Shown here piece after piece: positions 1 through 7,526 of a stretch of DNA of 64,000 nt (position 1 is the first letter of the stretch; every line of letters begins with the position of its first letter). The DNA is from Salinisphaera japonica YTM-1 (GTDB taxonomy: Bacteria; Pseudomonadota; Gammaproteobacteria; Nevskiales; Salinisphaeraceae): assembly GCF_003788585.1 (NCBI RefSeq), contig NZ_AYKG01000008.1, positions 1 through 64,000 on the forward strand. The letters run 5' to 3'. Position numbers and translations under genes: made by a program. The notes beneath the pieces were generated by a model that was not told where the DNA came from, did not search any database, and saw only the letters and a list, made by a program, of their open reading frames with translations.

Positions 1-254
1 GATTTCGAACACCCAGAAAAACCATCTAAATAGTCGGTCTCGCTGGCCTCGTAACGCTTTGTTTGGCCTCGCCGTTGCCGGCGTTTGTGGCCTCGCTGCG
101 TTGCGAGAGATGTGTATTCTAGGGATTCAATCTCACGGGTCAACAGGTTTCTGTGAAAAAGTTGGCCGCGGCCGTCTCCAAGGCTTAAAACAAGCCGGCT
201 TTTGGGCGATCGACGCGTGATGGCGCCCGGGCTTGTCACCTGGGCTAGCATGCA
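1..254. other. Intergenic region left of mtnC
   Basis: No coding frame is convincing here; stops occur in every frame. The motif GGCCTCG occurs three times at 45-51, 65-71 and 89-95 in imperfectly repeated surroundings. No clear promoter or riboswitch could be identified. The segment presumably carries the mtnC leader. Confidence 0.4.
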
Positions 255-287
255 TTGGTACCTCAACTGCCCTGCCCTGATAACGCT

Positions 288-1007
288 ATGTATCTTGAAG
301 GCTCTCTCTCCCCGGAAATCATTGCCATCGTTGTCGATATCGAGGGCACGCTCTCGGACGCGCGATTCACTGCCGATGTGCTGGTGCCCTACGCCGAGGC
401 ACACTTCGCGGAATGGCTGACACGCCATCGTCACACCCCGGAAGTCGCGGCAGCGGTGGATGTCTTCTGCCAGGCGGTGGATGAGCCAGACGCTGACGAT
501 GACCGTATCATCGAACTGGCCGAGGCCAGCCTGGCCCAGGGCGAGGCGGTTCCCTCGCTGGCCGAACTCGTGCGCCTGGTCTGGCTGGACGGCTATCGCA
601 GTGGTGCACTTGAAGGCCATGTCTACCCGGACGCGGTCGTCAAGCTCCAGGGCTGGGCCGAAGATCATCGCGCCTTGTACACGTTCTCGGCGTCGGCGGC
701 CTACGATCAGCGTCTATTGCTGGGTTACGGCGACCACGGCGATCTGACCGATCTGTTCTCCGGGTTTTTCGACCCCCGTACCGGCAAGAAGACCAACGCC
801 GACAGCTATACCCGGATTGCCAGGACGCTGGGCGAAGTGCCGGCGGTGCTGTTGTTCGTCTCTGATCGCGCCGGCGAGTTGAATGCGGCCAAGCGTGCCG
901 GATTTCAGACCTGTTGGATTGCGCGCGACGAGGCCACACAGGAAAAAGCGTATAACCAGCAGGATCACCCCGTGGTTGAAACCTTTGAAGGGATCGAGCT
1001 GGTATAA
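288..1007 (+). CDS. mtnC: Acireductone synthase (enolase-phosphatase E1)
   Basis: This 239-residue HAD-superfamily enzyme converts 2,3-diketo-5-methylthiopentyl-1-phosphate to the acireductone in the cytoplasmic methionine salvage pathway. The N-terminal motif VVDIEGT at about residues 15-21 holds the nucleophile region typical of MtnC, followed by the family's SASAAYDQ and FVSDRAGE segments. I chose ATG 288 because it places the DIEGT motif at the usual distance from the N terminus; an upstream TTG at 255 would add 11 unconvincing residues. It converges on mtnA, another step of the same pathway, with only 15 bp between the stops. Confidence 0.93.
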   Translation: MYLEGSLSPEIIAIVVDIEGTLSDARFTADVLVPYAEAHFAEWLTRHRHTPEVAAAVDVFCQAVDEPDADDDRIIELAEASLAQGEAVPSLAELVRLVWLDGYRSGALEGHVYPDAVVKLQGWAEDHRALYTFSASAAYDQRLLLGYGDHGDLTDLFSGFFDPRTGKKTNADSYTRIARTLGEVPAVLLFVSDRAGELNAAKRAGFQTCWIARDEATQEKAYNQQDHPVVETFEGIELV

Positions 1008-1022
1008 CGCGAGGCGCCGGGG

Positions 1023-2057
1023 TCAGCCGAAGGCGCCCCCGCCGGCATCAAGCGCACCGCCGGCCACGTCGGTCCGGTCGAAGACATCGATATCCAGTAT
1101 CCAGCTATCAATCAGCTCGGCCGGCGTGATGTCGAAGGCCGGGTTGTAGACCGGCGCATCGATCGGCGCCCAACGCAGAGCGCCGGCAGCCCCGGCCACA
1201 CCCTGCACTTCGGCGGGGCTGCGTTGCTCGATCTCGATGGCTGAGCCGTCGTCGCATTCAGGATCAAGCGTGGTGTACGGCGCGGCCACTTCGAAACGCG
1301 CGCCGTGATATCGCGCGGCCACGGCTAAACCATAAGTGCCGATCTTGTTGGCGGTATCGCCATTGGCCGCAATACGATCAGCGCCGACAATCACCCGATC
1401 GATCCGGTGCGTGGCCATGACGGCCGCGGCCATGCTGTCGCTGATCAATGTGTAGGGAATGCCCAGCCGGCCCAGCTCCCAGGCCGTGAGCCGGCCGCCC
1501 TGCAGGAGCGGCCGGGTTTCGTTGACCCACACATGGATCGCCTTGTCCTGCTCGTGCGCGCGTCGGATCACGCCCAGTGCGGTACCGATCCCGGCAGTGG
1601 CCAGCGCCCCGGTATTGCAATGGGTCATGATCTGCTCGCCGTGGGCGATACGGGTCGCACCGTTATCGGCGATCGCCTCGCAGAGCATGGCATCCCGATC
1701 GGCCAGAGACTCAGCGGTTTCGATCAGCCCAGCCGGGCCATTGCGTTCGAGTGCCGCGGCCAGCCGGTCCATCGCGAACATGAGATTGACCGCCGTGGGA
1801 CGGGCATCACGCAGCCGGGCCAGATCATCGGCCAGGCTGTCGGCACCCGCTCCGGCGCTGGCTTTCGTGGCCAGAAACAGCGCTGCGGCAATACCGATCA
1901 TCGGCGCACCGCGTACTTTCAGGCCATGAATGGCCTCGATCATGGCCTGGGTATCGGCGATCGTCAGCCACTGTTCGGTGTGGGGCAGCTGGGTCTGGTC
2001 GATCAGCTGTAGCGTATCGTTGCTGATCTTCAGACCGATTCCGTCGCGGGCTTCCAT
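1023..2057 (-). CDS. mtnA: Methylthioribose-1-phosphate isomerase
   Basis: MtnA isomerises 5-methylthioribose-1-phosphate to methylthioribulose-1-phosphate in methionine salvage. The 344-residue protein has the family signatures VRGAPMIGIAAA near residue 50, THCNTGALAT with the catalytic cysteine, and GADRIAANGDTANKIGT with the catalytic aspartate. Its ATG overlaps the stop of the upstream algC gene (TGATG), so translation is probably coupled to the manC-algC transcript rather than to the convergent mtnC. That partner choice is unusual for a salvage gene. Length and motifs agree with a functional enzyme. Confidence 0.95.
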   Translation of the reverse strand: MEARDGIGLKISNDTLQLIDQTQLPHTEQWLTIADTQAMIEAIHGLKVRGAPMIGIAAALFLATKASAGAGADSLADDLARLRDARPTAVNLMFAMDRLAAALERNGPAGLIETAESLADRDAMLCEAIADNGATRIAHGEQIMTHCNTGALATAGIGTALGVIRRAHEQDKAIHVWVNETRPLLQGGRLTAWELGRLGIPYTLISDSMAAAVMATHRIDRVIVGADRIAANGDTANKIGTYGLAVAARYHGARFEVAAPYTTLDPECDDGSAIEIEQRSPAEVQGVAGAAGALRWAPIDAPVYNPAFDITPAELIDSWILDIDVFDRTDVAGGALDAGGGAFG

Positions 2058-3415
2058 CAGGCGGTGCCACCGATACGGGCCAACAACTCATCGGTCTTGT
2101 CCTCCATCAGCGCACGATCCCCGCGGGATTCCACGTTCAGGCGAATGACCGGCTCGGTGTTGGACTTGCGCAGATTGAATCGCCAGGCGCCGAAATCCAT
2201 CGACAGGCCGTCGACATAATCCACTGTCTGGGCATCGGACTGATACGCGGCTTCCAGATCCGCGACGACCGCGTCGGCATCGCCGACCTTGCGATTGATC
2301 TCGCCCGAGGCCGGAAAGGCCGCGATGCGTTCTTCGACCAGCGTAGACAGGCGCTTGCCGGACTCCGAAACCAGCTGCGCCAGCACCAGCCAGGGCAGAT
2401 GCCCGTTGTCGGCATAGGAAAACGCACGGAAATAATGATGCGCGCTCATTTCGCCGCCATAGAGCGCATCGTTGTCGCGCATGACCTGCTTCATGAATGA
2501 ATGCCCGGATTTGGACTCGACAGCGCGCCCGCCAGCCGCAGCCACCTGATCCAGCGTATTCCAGGTCAGACGCGGGTCGTGGACGATCGCCTCGCCCGGG
2601 TTCATCTCCAACAGCTTGGCCGCGATCAGGCCCACGATGTAATAGCCCTCGATGAAGGCCCCGGTCTCGTCGAAGAAGAAACAGCGATCAAAATCCCCGT
2701 CCCAGGCCACACCGAAATCCGCGCCGCTTATGCGCACCTGCTCGGCGGTGGCCTCTCGGTTTTCCACCAGCAGCGGGTTGGGCACACCGTTGGGCAGCTC
2801 GCCGTCGGGCGTAAACTGCATGCGCACGATCTCGAACGGCAGGCGGGCGGCAAGCTTTTCAGCCACCAGGCCGGCACAGCCGTTGCCCGGATTGGCCACG
2901 ATCTTGAGTGGCTTCATCTCGTCGGGCTTGATCTGGCCGAGCAGAAAATCGATGTAATCATCGCGCTGGTCCAACGGACGGCGCTGACCCGGCTCGGCAA
3001 CGGTCACGACATCGCCGTCATGAACACGTCGCTCGATATCGCCCAGACCGGTATCGGCGGAGATCGGCTTGGCCGCCTCGCGCACGAACTTCAACCCGTT
3101 GTAATCCTTGGGGTTATGACTGGCCGTGACCATGATGCCGCCGTCGGCACCCTGCGAGAACACGCCGTAATAGACCTCTTCGGTGCCACACAGGCCGATA
3201 TCCAATACGTCGGCGCCAGCGCTGTTCAGGCCCTCGATCAGCGCATCGGCCAGCTCGGGGCTGGATAGGCGCATATCCCGGCCCACCACCACCTGCTTGG
3301 CAGACAGCTCACTGGCGAAGGCCGCGCCGATGCGTCGCGCCAGATCGGCGTCCAGTTCGTCGGGCACCTTGGCGCGTACGTCGTAGGCCTTGAAGAAAGG
3401 ATAGTACTGACCCAT
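2057..3415 (-). CDS. algC: Phosphomannomutase/phosphoglucomutase (AlgC/ManB)
   Basis: This 452-residue alpha-D-phosphohexomutase interconverts hexose 6- and 1-phosphates, feeding GDP-mannose, LPS or exopolysaccharide synthesis. The phosphoserine loop TASHNPKDYNGLKF places the active serine at about residue 99, and the metal loop DGDFDRCFFFDE lies near residue 235. ATG 3415 is preceded by AAGGAG; an upstream in-frame start at 3487 would overlap manC and lacks homology. It lies 28 bp downstream of manC and overlaps mtnA by one base, forming a manC-algC-mtnA operon. Its Pseudomonas counterpart algC is a target of the small RNA ErsA, whose locus appears in this window at 6.5-7.5 kb. Confidence 0.93.
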   Translation of the reverse strand: MGQYYPFFKAYDVRAKVPDELDADLARRIGAAFASELSAKQVVVGRDMRLSSPELADALIEGLNSAGADVLDIGLCGTEEVYYGVFSQGADGGIMVTASHNPKDYNGLKFVREAAKPISADTGLGDIERRVHDGDVVTVAEPGQRRPLDQRDDYIDFLLGQIKPDEMKPLKIVANPGNGCAGLVAEKLAARLPFEIVRMQFTPDGELPNGVPNPLLVENREATAEQVRISGADFGVAWDGDFDRCFFFDETGAFIEGYYIVGLIAAKLLEMNPGEAIVHDPRLTWNTLDQVAAAGGRAVESKSGHSFMKQVMRDNDALYGGEMSAHHYFRAFSYADNGHLPWLVLAQLVSESGKRLSTLVEERIAAFPASGEINRKVGDADAVVADLEAAYQSDAQTVDYVDGLSMDFGAWRFNLRKSNTEPVIRLNVESRGDRALMEDKTDELLARIGGTA

Positions 3416-3443
3416 CGGCGGGCTCCTTGGAAACGAGGAAAAC

Positions 3444-4880
3444 TTAAGTCGGTTCGGCGTCGTTGGTGTCGGCACGACCGTAGACATCGTCGTAGCGCAC
3501 GATATCGTCCTCGCCGAGATAGCTGCCTGACTGCACCTCGATCAGATCGAGATCGACCTTGCCCGGGTTTTCCAGGCGATGCACGGCACCCAGCGGTAGA
3601 TACGTGGACTGGTTCTCGGCCAACAGCATGACTTCGTCATCGCGCGTTACCCGTGCCGTACCGCGCACCACCACCCAGTGCTCGGCCCGATGATGATGCG
3701 ACTGCAACGACAGCCGCCCGCCGGGCGTCACGCGGATGTGCTTGACCTGGTAGCGCGGCCCGGCCGCGATCTGCTGATAACTCCCCCAGGGGCGATACGC
3801 CTTGCGGTGTTCGGTGGCCTCGGCGCGGCCGGCCGCCTCCAGGCGTGCCACGAGCTGCTTGATGTCCTGCTCGCGCGAACGATCAGCCACCAGTACGGCG
3901 TCAGCCGTTTCCACCACAACCTGGTTATCGATGCCCAGCGTGACGACGAGCCGGCTCTCGCTGTAGGCCACGGTATCGCGGGTGGCCTCCAGCCAGCAGT
4001 CGCCGATCGTGGTATTGCCCTGTTCATCGTACCCGCGGGCACGGGCGACCGCGCTCCAGCTGCCCAGATCCGACCACGCCGTGGCCAGCTCGACCATCAC
4101 CGCACGATCGGTACGCTCCATCACCGCGTAGTCGATCGAATCCGCGGCCAGCGCTTCGAACGGCTCGGCGGCCAGGCGCACGAAGTCGATATCCCGGGTC
4201 GAGCCGGCAAACGCCTGGGCCACGCCGGCATCGATGTCCGGCGCATAAGCGCCCAACAGCGTCAGGTAATCACGGGCACGAAAGACGAACATCCCGCTGT
4301 TCCAGAAATGATCGGGCGCGTTGGCCAGCGCCCGCGCCTGCTCGGCGCCGGGCTTTTCGACGAACGCATCCACATGGCGCAGGCCATCAGCCTGGCGTTC
4401 GCCGGCCCGGATATAGCCATACCCGGTCTCTGGCCGATCCGGGCTGACGCCGAATAGCGCCAGCTGCCCATGGCGCGTGGCATGACGGGCGCTGGCCAGC
4501 GCGGCCACGAACGCCTGGTTATCGGCCACGGCATGATCGGTGGGCAACAACAACAGCTCGGCGTCCTCGCCGTACTGCTCCAGCGCCAGCCGGGCGGCCG
4601 CGGCAGCCGCGGCGGCCGTACCGCGCGGCGCCGGCTCGAGGATGATCGGCCCGGTATGGCCGGCCTGCTGCATTTGCTCGGCGATCATGAACCGATGGGC
4701 TTCACTGCCCACCGCCATGACCGGGCCCAGCTCATCCAGGCTCGCCAGACGATCCAGGGTCTCCACGAGCAGTGATTTTTCTGTATCGATCAACGACAGA
4801 AACTGCTTCGGCCGGCTCGAGCGCGATGCCGGCCATAGCCGCGTGCCCAGGCCACCGGCCAACAACACCGGAATCAACAT
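3444..4880 (-). CDS. manC: Mannose-1-phosphate guanylyltransferase / mannose-6-phosphate isomerase
   Basis: Bifunctional type II enzyme of about 478 residues. The N-terminal nucleotidyltransferase begins with LLAGGLGTRLWPASR and the conserved RPKQFL, which bind GTP and sugar phosphate. The C-terminal cupin (about residues 345-475) carries RPWGSYQ and the metal-binding LQSHHHRAEHWVVV motif of the isomerase. It makes GDP-mannose from mannose-1-phosphate. ATG 4880 gives the standard MLIPVLLAGG start; a GTG four codons upstream is an alternative. The gene heads an operon with algC and mtnA. Confidence 0.94.
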   Translation of the reverse strand: MLIPVLLAGGLGTRLWPASRSSRPKQFLSLIDTEKSLLVETLDRLASLDELGPVMAVGSEAHRFMIAEQMQQAGHTGPIILEPAPRGTAAAAAAAARLALEQYGEDAELLLLPTDHAVADNQAFVAALASARHATRHGQLALFGVSPDRPETGYGYIRAGERQADGLRHVDAFVEKPGAEQARALANAPDHFWNSGMFVFRARDYLTLLGAYAPDIDAGVAQAFAGSTRDIDFVRLAAEPFEALAADSIDYAVMERTDRAVMVELATAWSDLGSWSAVARARGYDEQGNTTIGDCWLEATRDTVAYSESRLVVTLGIDNQVVVETADAVLVADRSREQDIKQLVARLEAAGRAEATEHRKAYRPWGSYQQIAAGPRYQVKHIRVTPGGRLSLQSHHHRAEHWVVVRGTARVTRDDEVMLLAENQSTYLPLGAVHRLENPGKVDLDLIEVQSGSYLGEDDIVRYDDVYGRADTNDAEPT

Positions 4881-4987
4881 AGACAAAGACACCTGGACGT
4901 GATGAGTAGAGACACGTTCGACTGCTGGGCACTACCGATACAGCGCATCATACCGATCCGAGCAACACGGCCGATGACCGGTCGCCG

Positions 4988-5641
4988 TCAGGCGCCGTCC
5001 GGTTCGCCGCCGTCGCGCGTCTGCTCGATCAGATAATCCACGACGTCGAGCATGCGATCGTTATCGCCGGCCAGCCGCCCGCTGACCCAGTATTGCTCAC
5101 CGACCGACAGGCTCGGCACCGCTGTCACCTGGAATCGTTTCATGCGCGCGGCCACGGATCGGATCTTGGCCTCGACCGCCTCGCTGTCGTAGGCCTTGTC
5201 GAACGCCTTGCCGTCCACGCCGTGCGCGATCATGAACTTGCGCTGTGCGGGCCGCGTTGCCAACGGCCGGCCTTGTTCGTGAATCGCGGTGAAGATCGCC
5301 TCGTGCAGGCGATCGGTTACGCCCAGTGCCTGCTCGGTGTAATACAGACGTGCATAAGCCGCCCCGCCCTGGCCGAACAGGACCGGTACGCGCTCGAACC
5401 GGATGTTCGGATGCGCCTTGACCCACTTGGCCAGCTCGGGATCGAAGTGATAGCAGTGCGGGCAGGTATACAAGAAAAACTCGGTCACCTGTACCGGCTC
5501 GTCGGCGTCACGCTGAGGGGCGCTCTCGACGACACGATAATCCTCACCGGGCACATAGCGGGTCACCAACGACTGGCCCATCGCCAGACTCGTCGTGCCC
5601 AAGAGGCCGATAAGACACACCACACTCAACCATCGCCGCAT
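4988..5641 (-). CDS. dsbA: Periplasmic thiol:disulfide interchange protein, DsbA family
   Basis: Secreted 217-residue thioredoxin-fold oxidase that introduces disulfides into periplasmic proteins. A signal peptide (MRRW, then a hydrophobic stretch to about residue 22, cleavage near AMGQS) precedes the CPHC redox centre at residues 60-63. The cis-proline segment TAVPSLSV lies in the second half. I chose ATG 5641 because it is preceded by AGGAG and begins the signal peptide; the longer frame to 5803 would place the signal internally. Divergent from engB, a common neighbourhood in gammaproteobacteria, though the usual cytochrome c4 gene is absent. Confidence 0.92.
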   Translation of the reverse strand: MRRWLSVVCLIGLLGTTSLAMGQSLVTRYVPGEDYRVVESAPQRDADEPVQVTEFFLYTCPHCYHFDPELAKWVKAHPNIRFERVPVLFGQGGAAYARLYYTEQALGVTDRLHEAIFTAIHEQGRPLATRPAQRKFMIAHGVDGKAFDKAYDSEAVEAKIRSVAARMKRFQVTAVPSLSVGEQYWVSGRLAGDNDRMLDVVDYLIEQTRDGGEPDGA

Positions 5642-5678
5642 TACGCCTACTCCTGTCGGGGCTTGCTCGTTCAAGGCG

Positions 5679-5687
5679 CTACAATAG
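5679..5687. promoter_or_regulatory. Symmetric -10 element between dsbA and engB
   Basis: CTACAATAG reads TACAAT on the plus strand and TATTGT on the minus strand. The minus copy is preceded by TG one base away, so it resembles an extended -10 for dsbA. A shared bidirectional promoter for dsbA and engB is inferred from sequence only. Confidence 0.4.
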
Positions 5688-5789
5688 CAAGGCTTGCCCG
5701 CTCGAGCGGACAACAGCCACGGACCGCCGGCAATTGCTGCCCTGTGCGTGAGCAATCGCGCGACCCAATTCTTCTGTGAGCCCTGTTTC

Positions 5790-6413
5790 ATGGCCGAACT
5801 CACCGTTCAAGATTTCAAGACCATGCGGTTTCTGCTCTCCGCGCCTCATCTATCCGCCCTGCCGAGCGACGGCGCGCCAGAGATCGCTTTTGCCGGGCGC
5901 TCAAACGCCGGCAAGTCGAGTGCGATCAACACCCTGTGTCAGCAGAAAGCGCTGGCCCGAACCAGCAAGACACCGGGCCGCACCCAGGCCATCAACTTCT
6001 TCGATAACGGGTATCTGCGTTTCGCTGACCTACCCGGCTACGGCTTTGCCCGGGTACCGCCCAAGGTCAAGGCACAATGGGGCGCGCTCATCGAGGGCTA
6101 TCTCGCCAAGCGCGACGCGCTGGCCGGGATCGTTCTGATCATGGATGCGCGCCGGCCGCTGCTGGATTTCGACCAGCAGATGATCCATTGGGGCGGCGAG
6201 TATGGCCTGTCGTTTCATCTGCTGTTGACCAAGGCCGACAAGCTGTCGCGCAACCAACAGGTCAACACCCTGCGTGAGGCAGAAAAAGCGGTCGAGGGCG
6301 CCAGCGTGAGCCTGTTCTCGGCCACCAAGGGCCTTGGCGTGGATGACGCCCGGGCCGCCATCGGCGCCCTGCTGCCCGACACCTCGGACAGCGCAGCCGA
6401 TACGCGTATCTGA
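5790..6413 (+). CDS. engB: Ribosome-biogenesis GTP-binding protein YsxC/EngB
   Basis: This 207-residue TRAFAC GTPase acts in large-subunit assembly and is usually essential. G1 is GRSNAGKSS at about residues 36-44, followed by the TPGRTQAINFF switch, G3 DLPGYGFA, and G4 TKAD. ATG 5790 gives the canonical start MAELTVQDFKTMRF; an in-frame extension back to 5694 shows no similarity. It converges on polA, exactly as yihA and polA do in Escherichia coli, with the small-RNA array lying between them. Confidence 0.95.
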   Translation: MAELTVQDFKTMRFLLSAPHLSALPSDGAPEIAFAGRSNAGKSSAINTLCQQKALARTSKTPGRTQAINFFDNGYLRFADLPGYGFARVPPKVKAQWGALIEGYLAKRDALAGIVLIMDARRPLLDFDQQMIHWGGEYGLSFHLLLTKADKLSRNQQVNTLREAEKAVEGASVSLFSATKGLGVDDARAAIGALLPDTSDSAADTRI

Positions 6414-6554
6414 GCCCGGCATCCGAGCGTGTCGACGCTCATCGACCCAAACCGACCTTTCGTCGGCTGATCAGGGGGTTGGCGTCGACGCCGGCATAAA
6501 GCTGTGCGATAAAGAGCTCAGCTAGAAACGCTCAGGGAACCGGTCGAAACGACC
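6414..6554. other. Spacer between engB and the first small-RNA unit
   Basis: No gene is visible. It contains a perfect GGCGTCGACGCC palindrome near 6480 and a CCGAC/GTCGG hairpin near 6454 without a U tract, so no certain engB terminator can be assigned. Confidence 0.4.
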
Positions 6555-6667
6555 AAAAAAAGAAGCTCCGACGACGGGGGGAACGCCGCCGGAGCTGATT
6601 GTCCGGCTTGGGGGAGACCGAACCGTTACCGCTCAGGGAGAAAAGCGGGCAAGCGCGTTGCTTGCAT
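6555..6667 (-). ncRNA. Tandem C-rich-loop small RNA, copy 1
   Basis: Predicted RNA of about 113 nt transcribed leftward, co-directional with polA. It has four stem-loops in order: SL1 GCAAGC/GCTTGC (6649-6665), SL2 CCGCT/AGCGG (6629-6648) with loop TTTCTCCCTG, SL3 (6601-6623) with a CCCCC loop, and SL4 (6564-6596), a 13-bp stem with CCCCC in its loop followed by TTCTTTTTTT, an intrinsic terminator. Two G-T pairs in SL4 and a differing SL3 retain pairing relative to the other copies. The promoter at 6672-6699 is sigma-E-like. The position between polA and engB matches spf in E. coli and ersA in Pseudomonas. Confidence 0.82.
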
Positions 6668-6671
6668 AGGG

Positions 6672-6699
6672 TAAGACGTCTCACCGGGCGACAAGTTCC
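6672..6699 (-). promoter_or_regulatory. Sigma-E/AlgU-like promoter of small RNA copy 1
   Basis: On the minus strand GGAACTT (6693-6699) is followed after exactly 16 nt by TCTTA (6672-6676), close to the E. coli sigma-E consensus GGAACTT-N16-TCTGA. An AT-rich inverted repeat (CCAGATTTTTT / AAAAAATCTGG, 6698-6722) abuts the -35. The predicted start is near 6667. Confidence 0.68.
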
Positions 6700-6852
6700 A
6701 GATTTTTTCAAAAAAAATCTGGATCCGGCCGATCAGCCGCTTGAACACAGGTGCGAACGCTCGTCGGGGGATGGGCTAATCGCAATATTCAAGGCTGATT
6801 CAGCGCCAGCGTCCTGCTCGAACGCCAGGTGGACGCCGGGGAACGAGCGGGC

Positions 6853-6956
6853 AAAAAAATGCCCCGACGATCGGGGGAAATCGTCAGGGCAGATCCGGTC
6901 AGGGAAAACCGGATTGACCGCTCAGGGAGAAAAGCGGGCAAGCACGTCGCCTGCAT
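6853..6956 (-). ncRNA. Tandem C-rich-loop small RNA, copy 2
   Basis: Predicted RNA of about 104 nt. SL1 GCAGGC/GCTTGC (6938-6954), SL2 CCGCT/AGCGG (6918-6937) with the invariant loop TTTCTCCCTG, SL3 ATCCGGT/ACCGGAT (6893-6914) with loop TTTCCCTG, and SL4 (6860-6891), a 12-bp terminator stem with loop TTCCCCCG followed by seven T. All three distal loops therefore expose a C run. The copy is about 289 bp from copy 1, including a conserved spacer, so the units arose by tandem duplication. Function as an RNA regulator is inferred from structure, promoter and location. Confidence 0.85.
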
Positions 6957-6960
6957 AGGG

Positions 6961-6988
6961 TGAGACGCCGGTTCGAACGACAAGTTCC
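6961..6988 (-). promoter_or_regulatory. Sigma-E/AlgU-like promoter of small RNA copy 2
   Basis: GGAACTT (6982-6988) and TCTCA (6961-6965) on the minus strand are separated by 16 nt. The AT-rich inverted repeat seen at copy 1 is repeated identically just upstream (6987-7011). Confidence 0.68.
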
Positions 6989-7160
6989 AGATTTTTTCAA
7001 AAAAAATCCGGGAGCGGTCGGTGATGGCCTTAGACACAGGTGCGAACGCCCGTCGGGGGATGGGCCGATCGCAATACCCAGGGCCGACTTTAGGGCCGAT
7101 TTCAGGGCCAGGCTAGGGCCAGCGTCTTGCTCGAACACCGGGCCAGCGCAACGAGCGGGC

Positions 7161-7264
7161 AAAAAAATGCCCCGACGATCGGGGGAAATCGTCGGGGCGG
7201 ATCCGGTCGGGGAAACCGGATTGACCGCTCAGGGAGAAAAGCGGGCAGATCTCGCAACCTGCAT
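7161..7264 (-). ncRNA. Tandem C-rich-loop small RNA, copy 3
   Basis: Predicted RNA of about 104 nt, closest to copy 2. A weak 5' stem GCAG/CTGC replaces the longer SL1. SL2 CCGCT/AGCGG keeps the invariant TTTCTCCCTG loop. SL3 ATCCGGT/ACCGGAT has loop TTCCCCG. SL4 (7168-7199) has loop TTCCCCCG and ends in seven T (7161-7167), an intrinsic terminator. Spacing to copy 2 is about 308 bp. The promoter is the best match to the sigma-E consensus in the array. Confidence 0.85.
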
Positions 7265-7268
7265 AAGG

Positions 7269-7296
7269 TCAGACCGGGGGTTCGGCTTGAAGTTCC
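7269..7296 (-). promoter_or_regulatory. Sigma-E/AlgU-like promoter of small RNA copy 3
   Basis: GGAACTT (7290-7296), 16 nt, then TCTGA (7269-7273) on the minus strand: a perfect match to the sigma-E consensus elements. An AT-rich inverted repeat with different flanks (CGAAA / TTTCG) lies about 8 nt upstream. Confidence 0.75.
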
Positions 7297-7374
7297 GCCG
7301 GTTGCGAAATTTTTTGAAAAAAATTTTCGTGCATCAATGGCAGAACGAAAATGCCTGCCGATACAACGGCCTAT

Positions 7375-7494
7375 AAAAGAAAACCCCGGCGGTAGGGGGA
7401 AGTACCGTCGGGGCAAGTATCCGATTTCTTGGGGAAAACCGGATGGGGGTTACCGCTCAGGGAGAAAAGCGGGCAAGCAACCGAATGCTTACGA
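7375..7494 (-). ncRNA. Tandem C-rich-loop small RNA, copy 4
   Basis: Most diverged copy, about 120 nt, nearest to polA. SL1 GTAAGC/GCTTGC (7472-7492) pairs with one G-T. SL2 retains CCGCT/AGCGG and loop TTTCTCCCTG. SL3 is ATCCG...CGGAT with loop TCCCCAAG. SL4 CCCCGACGGTA/TACCGCCGGGG (7384-7413 region) has a CTTCCCCC loop and the T-rich tail TTTTCTTTT. Sequence differs widely from the other copies except in the loops and SL2, which is what selection on loop-mediated pairing would leave. Confidence 0.8.
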
Positions 7495-7498
7495 ACTA

Positions 7499-7526
7499 TC
7501 AGACCGAGCCGTTGGGCAGAGGTTCC
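7499..7526 (-). promoter_or_regulatory. Sigma-E/AlgU-like promoter of small RNA copy 4
   Basis: GGAACCT (7520-7526), 16 nt, TCTGA (7499-7503) on the minus strand. Upstream an imperfect AT-rich inverted repeat (GGCTTTT / AAAAAGCC) directly touches the -35. Confidence 0.68.

Noticed and set aside
45-95. Three copies of GGCCTCG at the left edge as a tandem repeat or regulator site
   Set aside because: Spacing is irregular (20 and 24 bp) and the motif is short in GC-rich DNA, so chance is likely.
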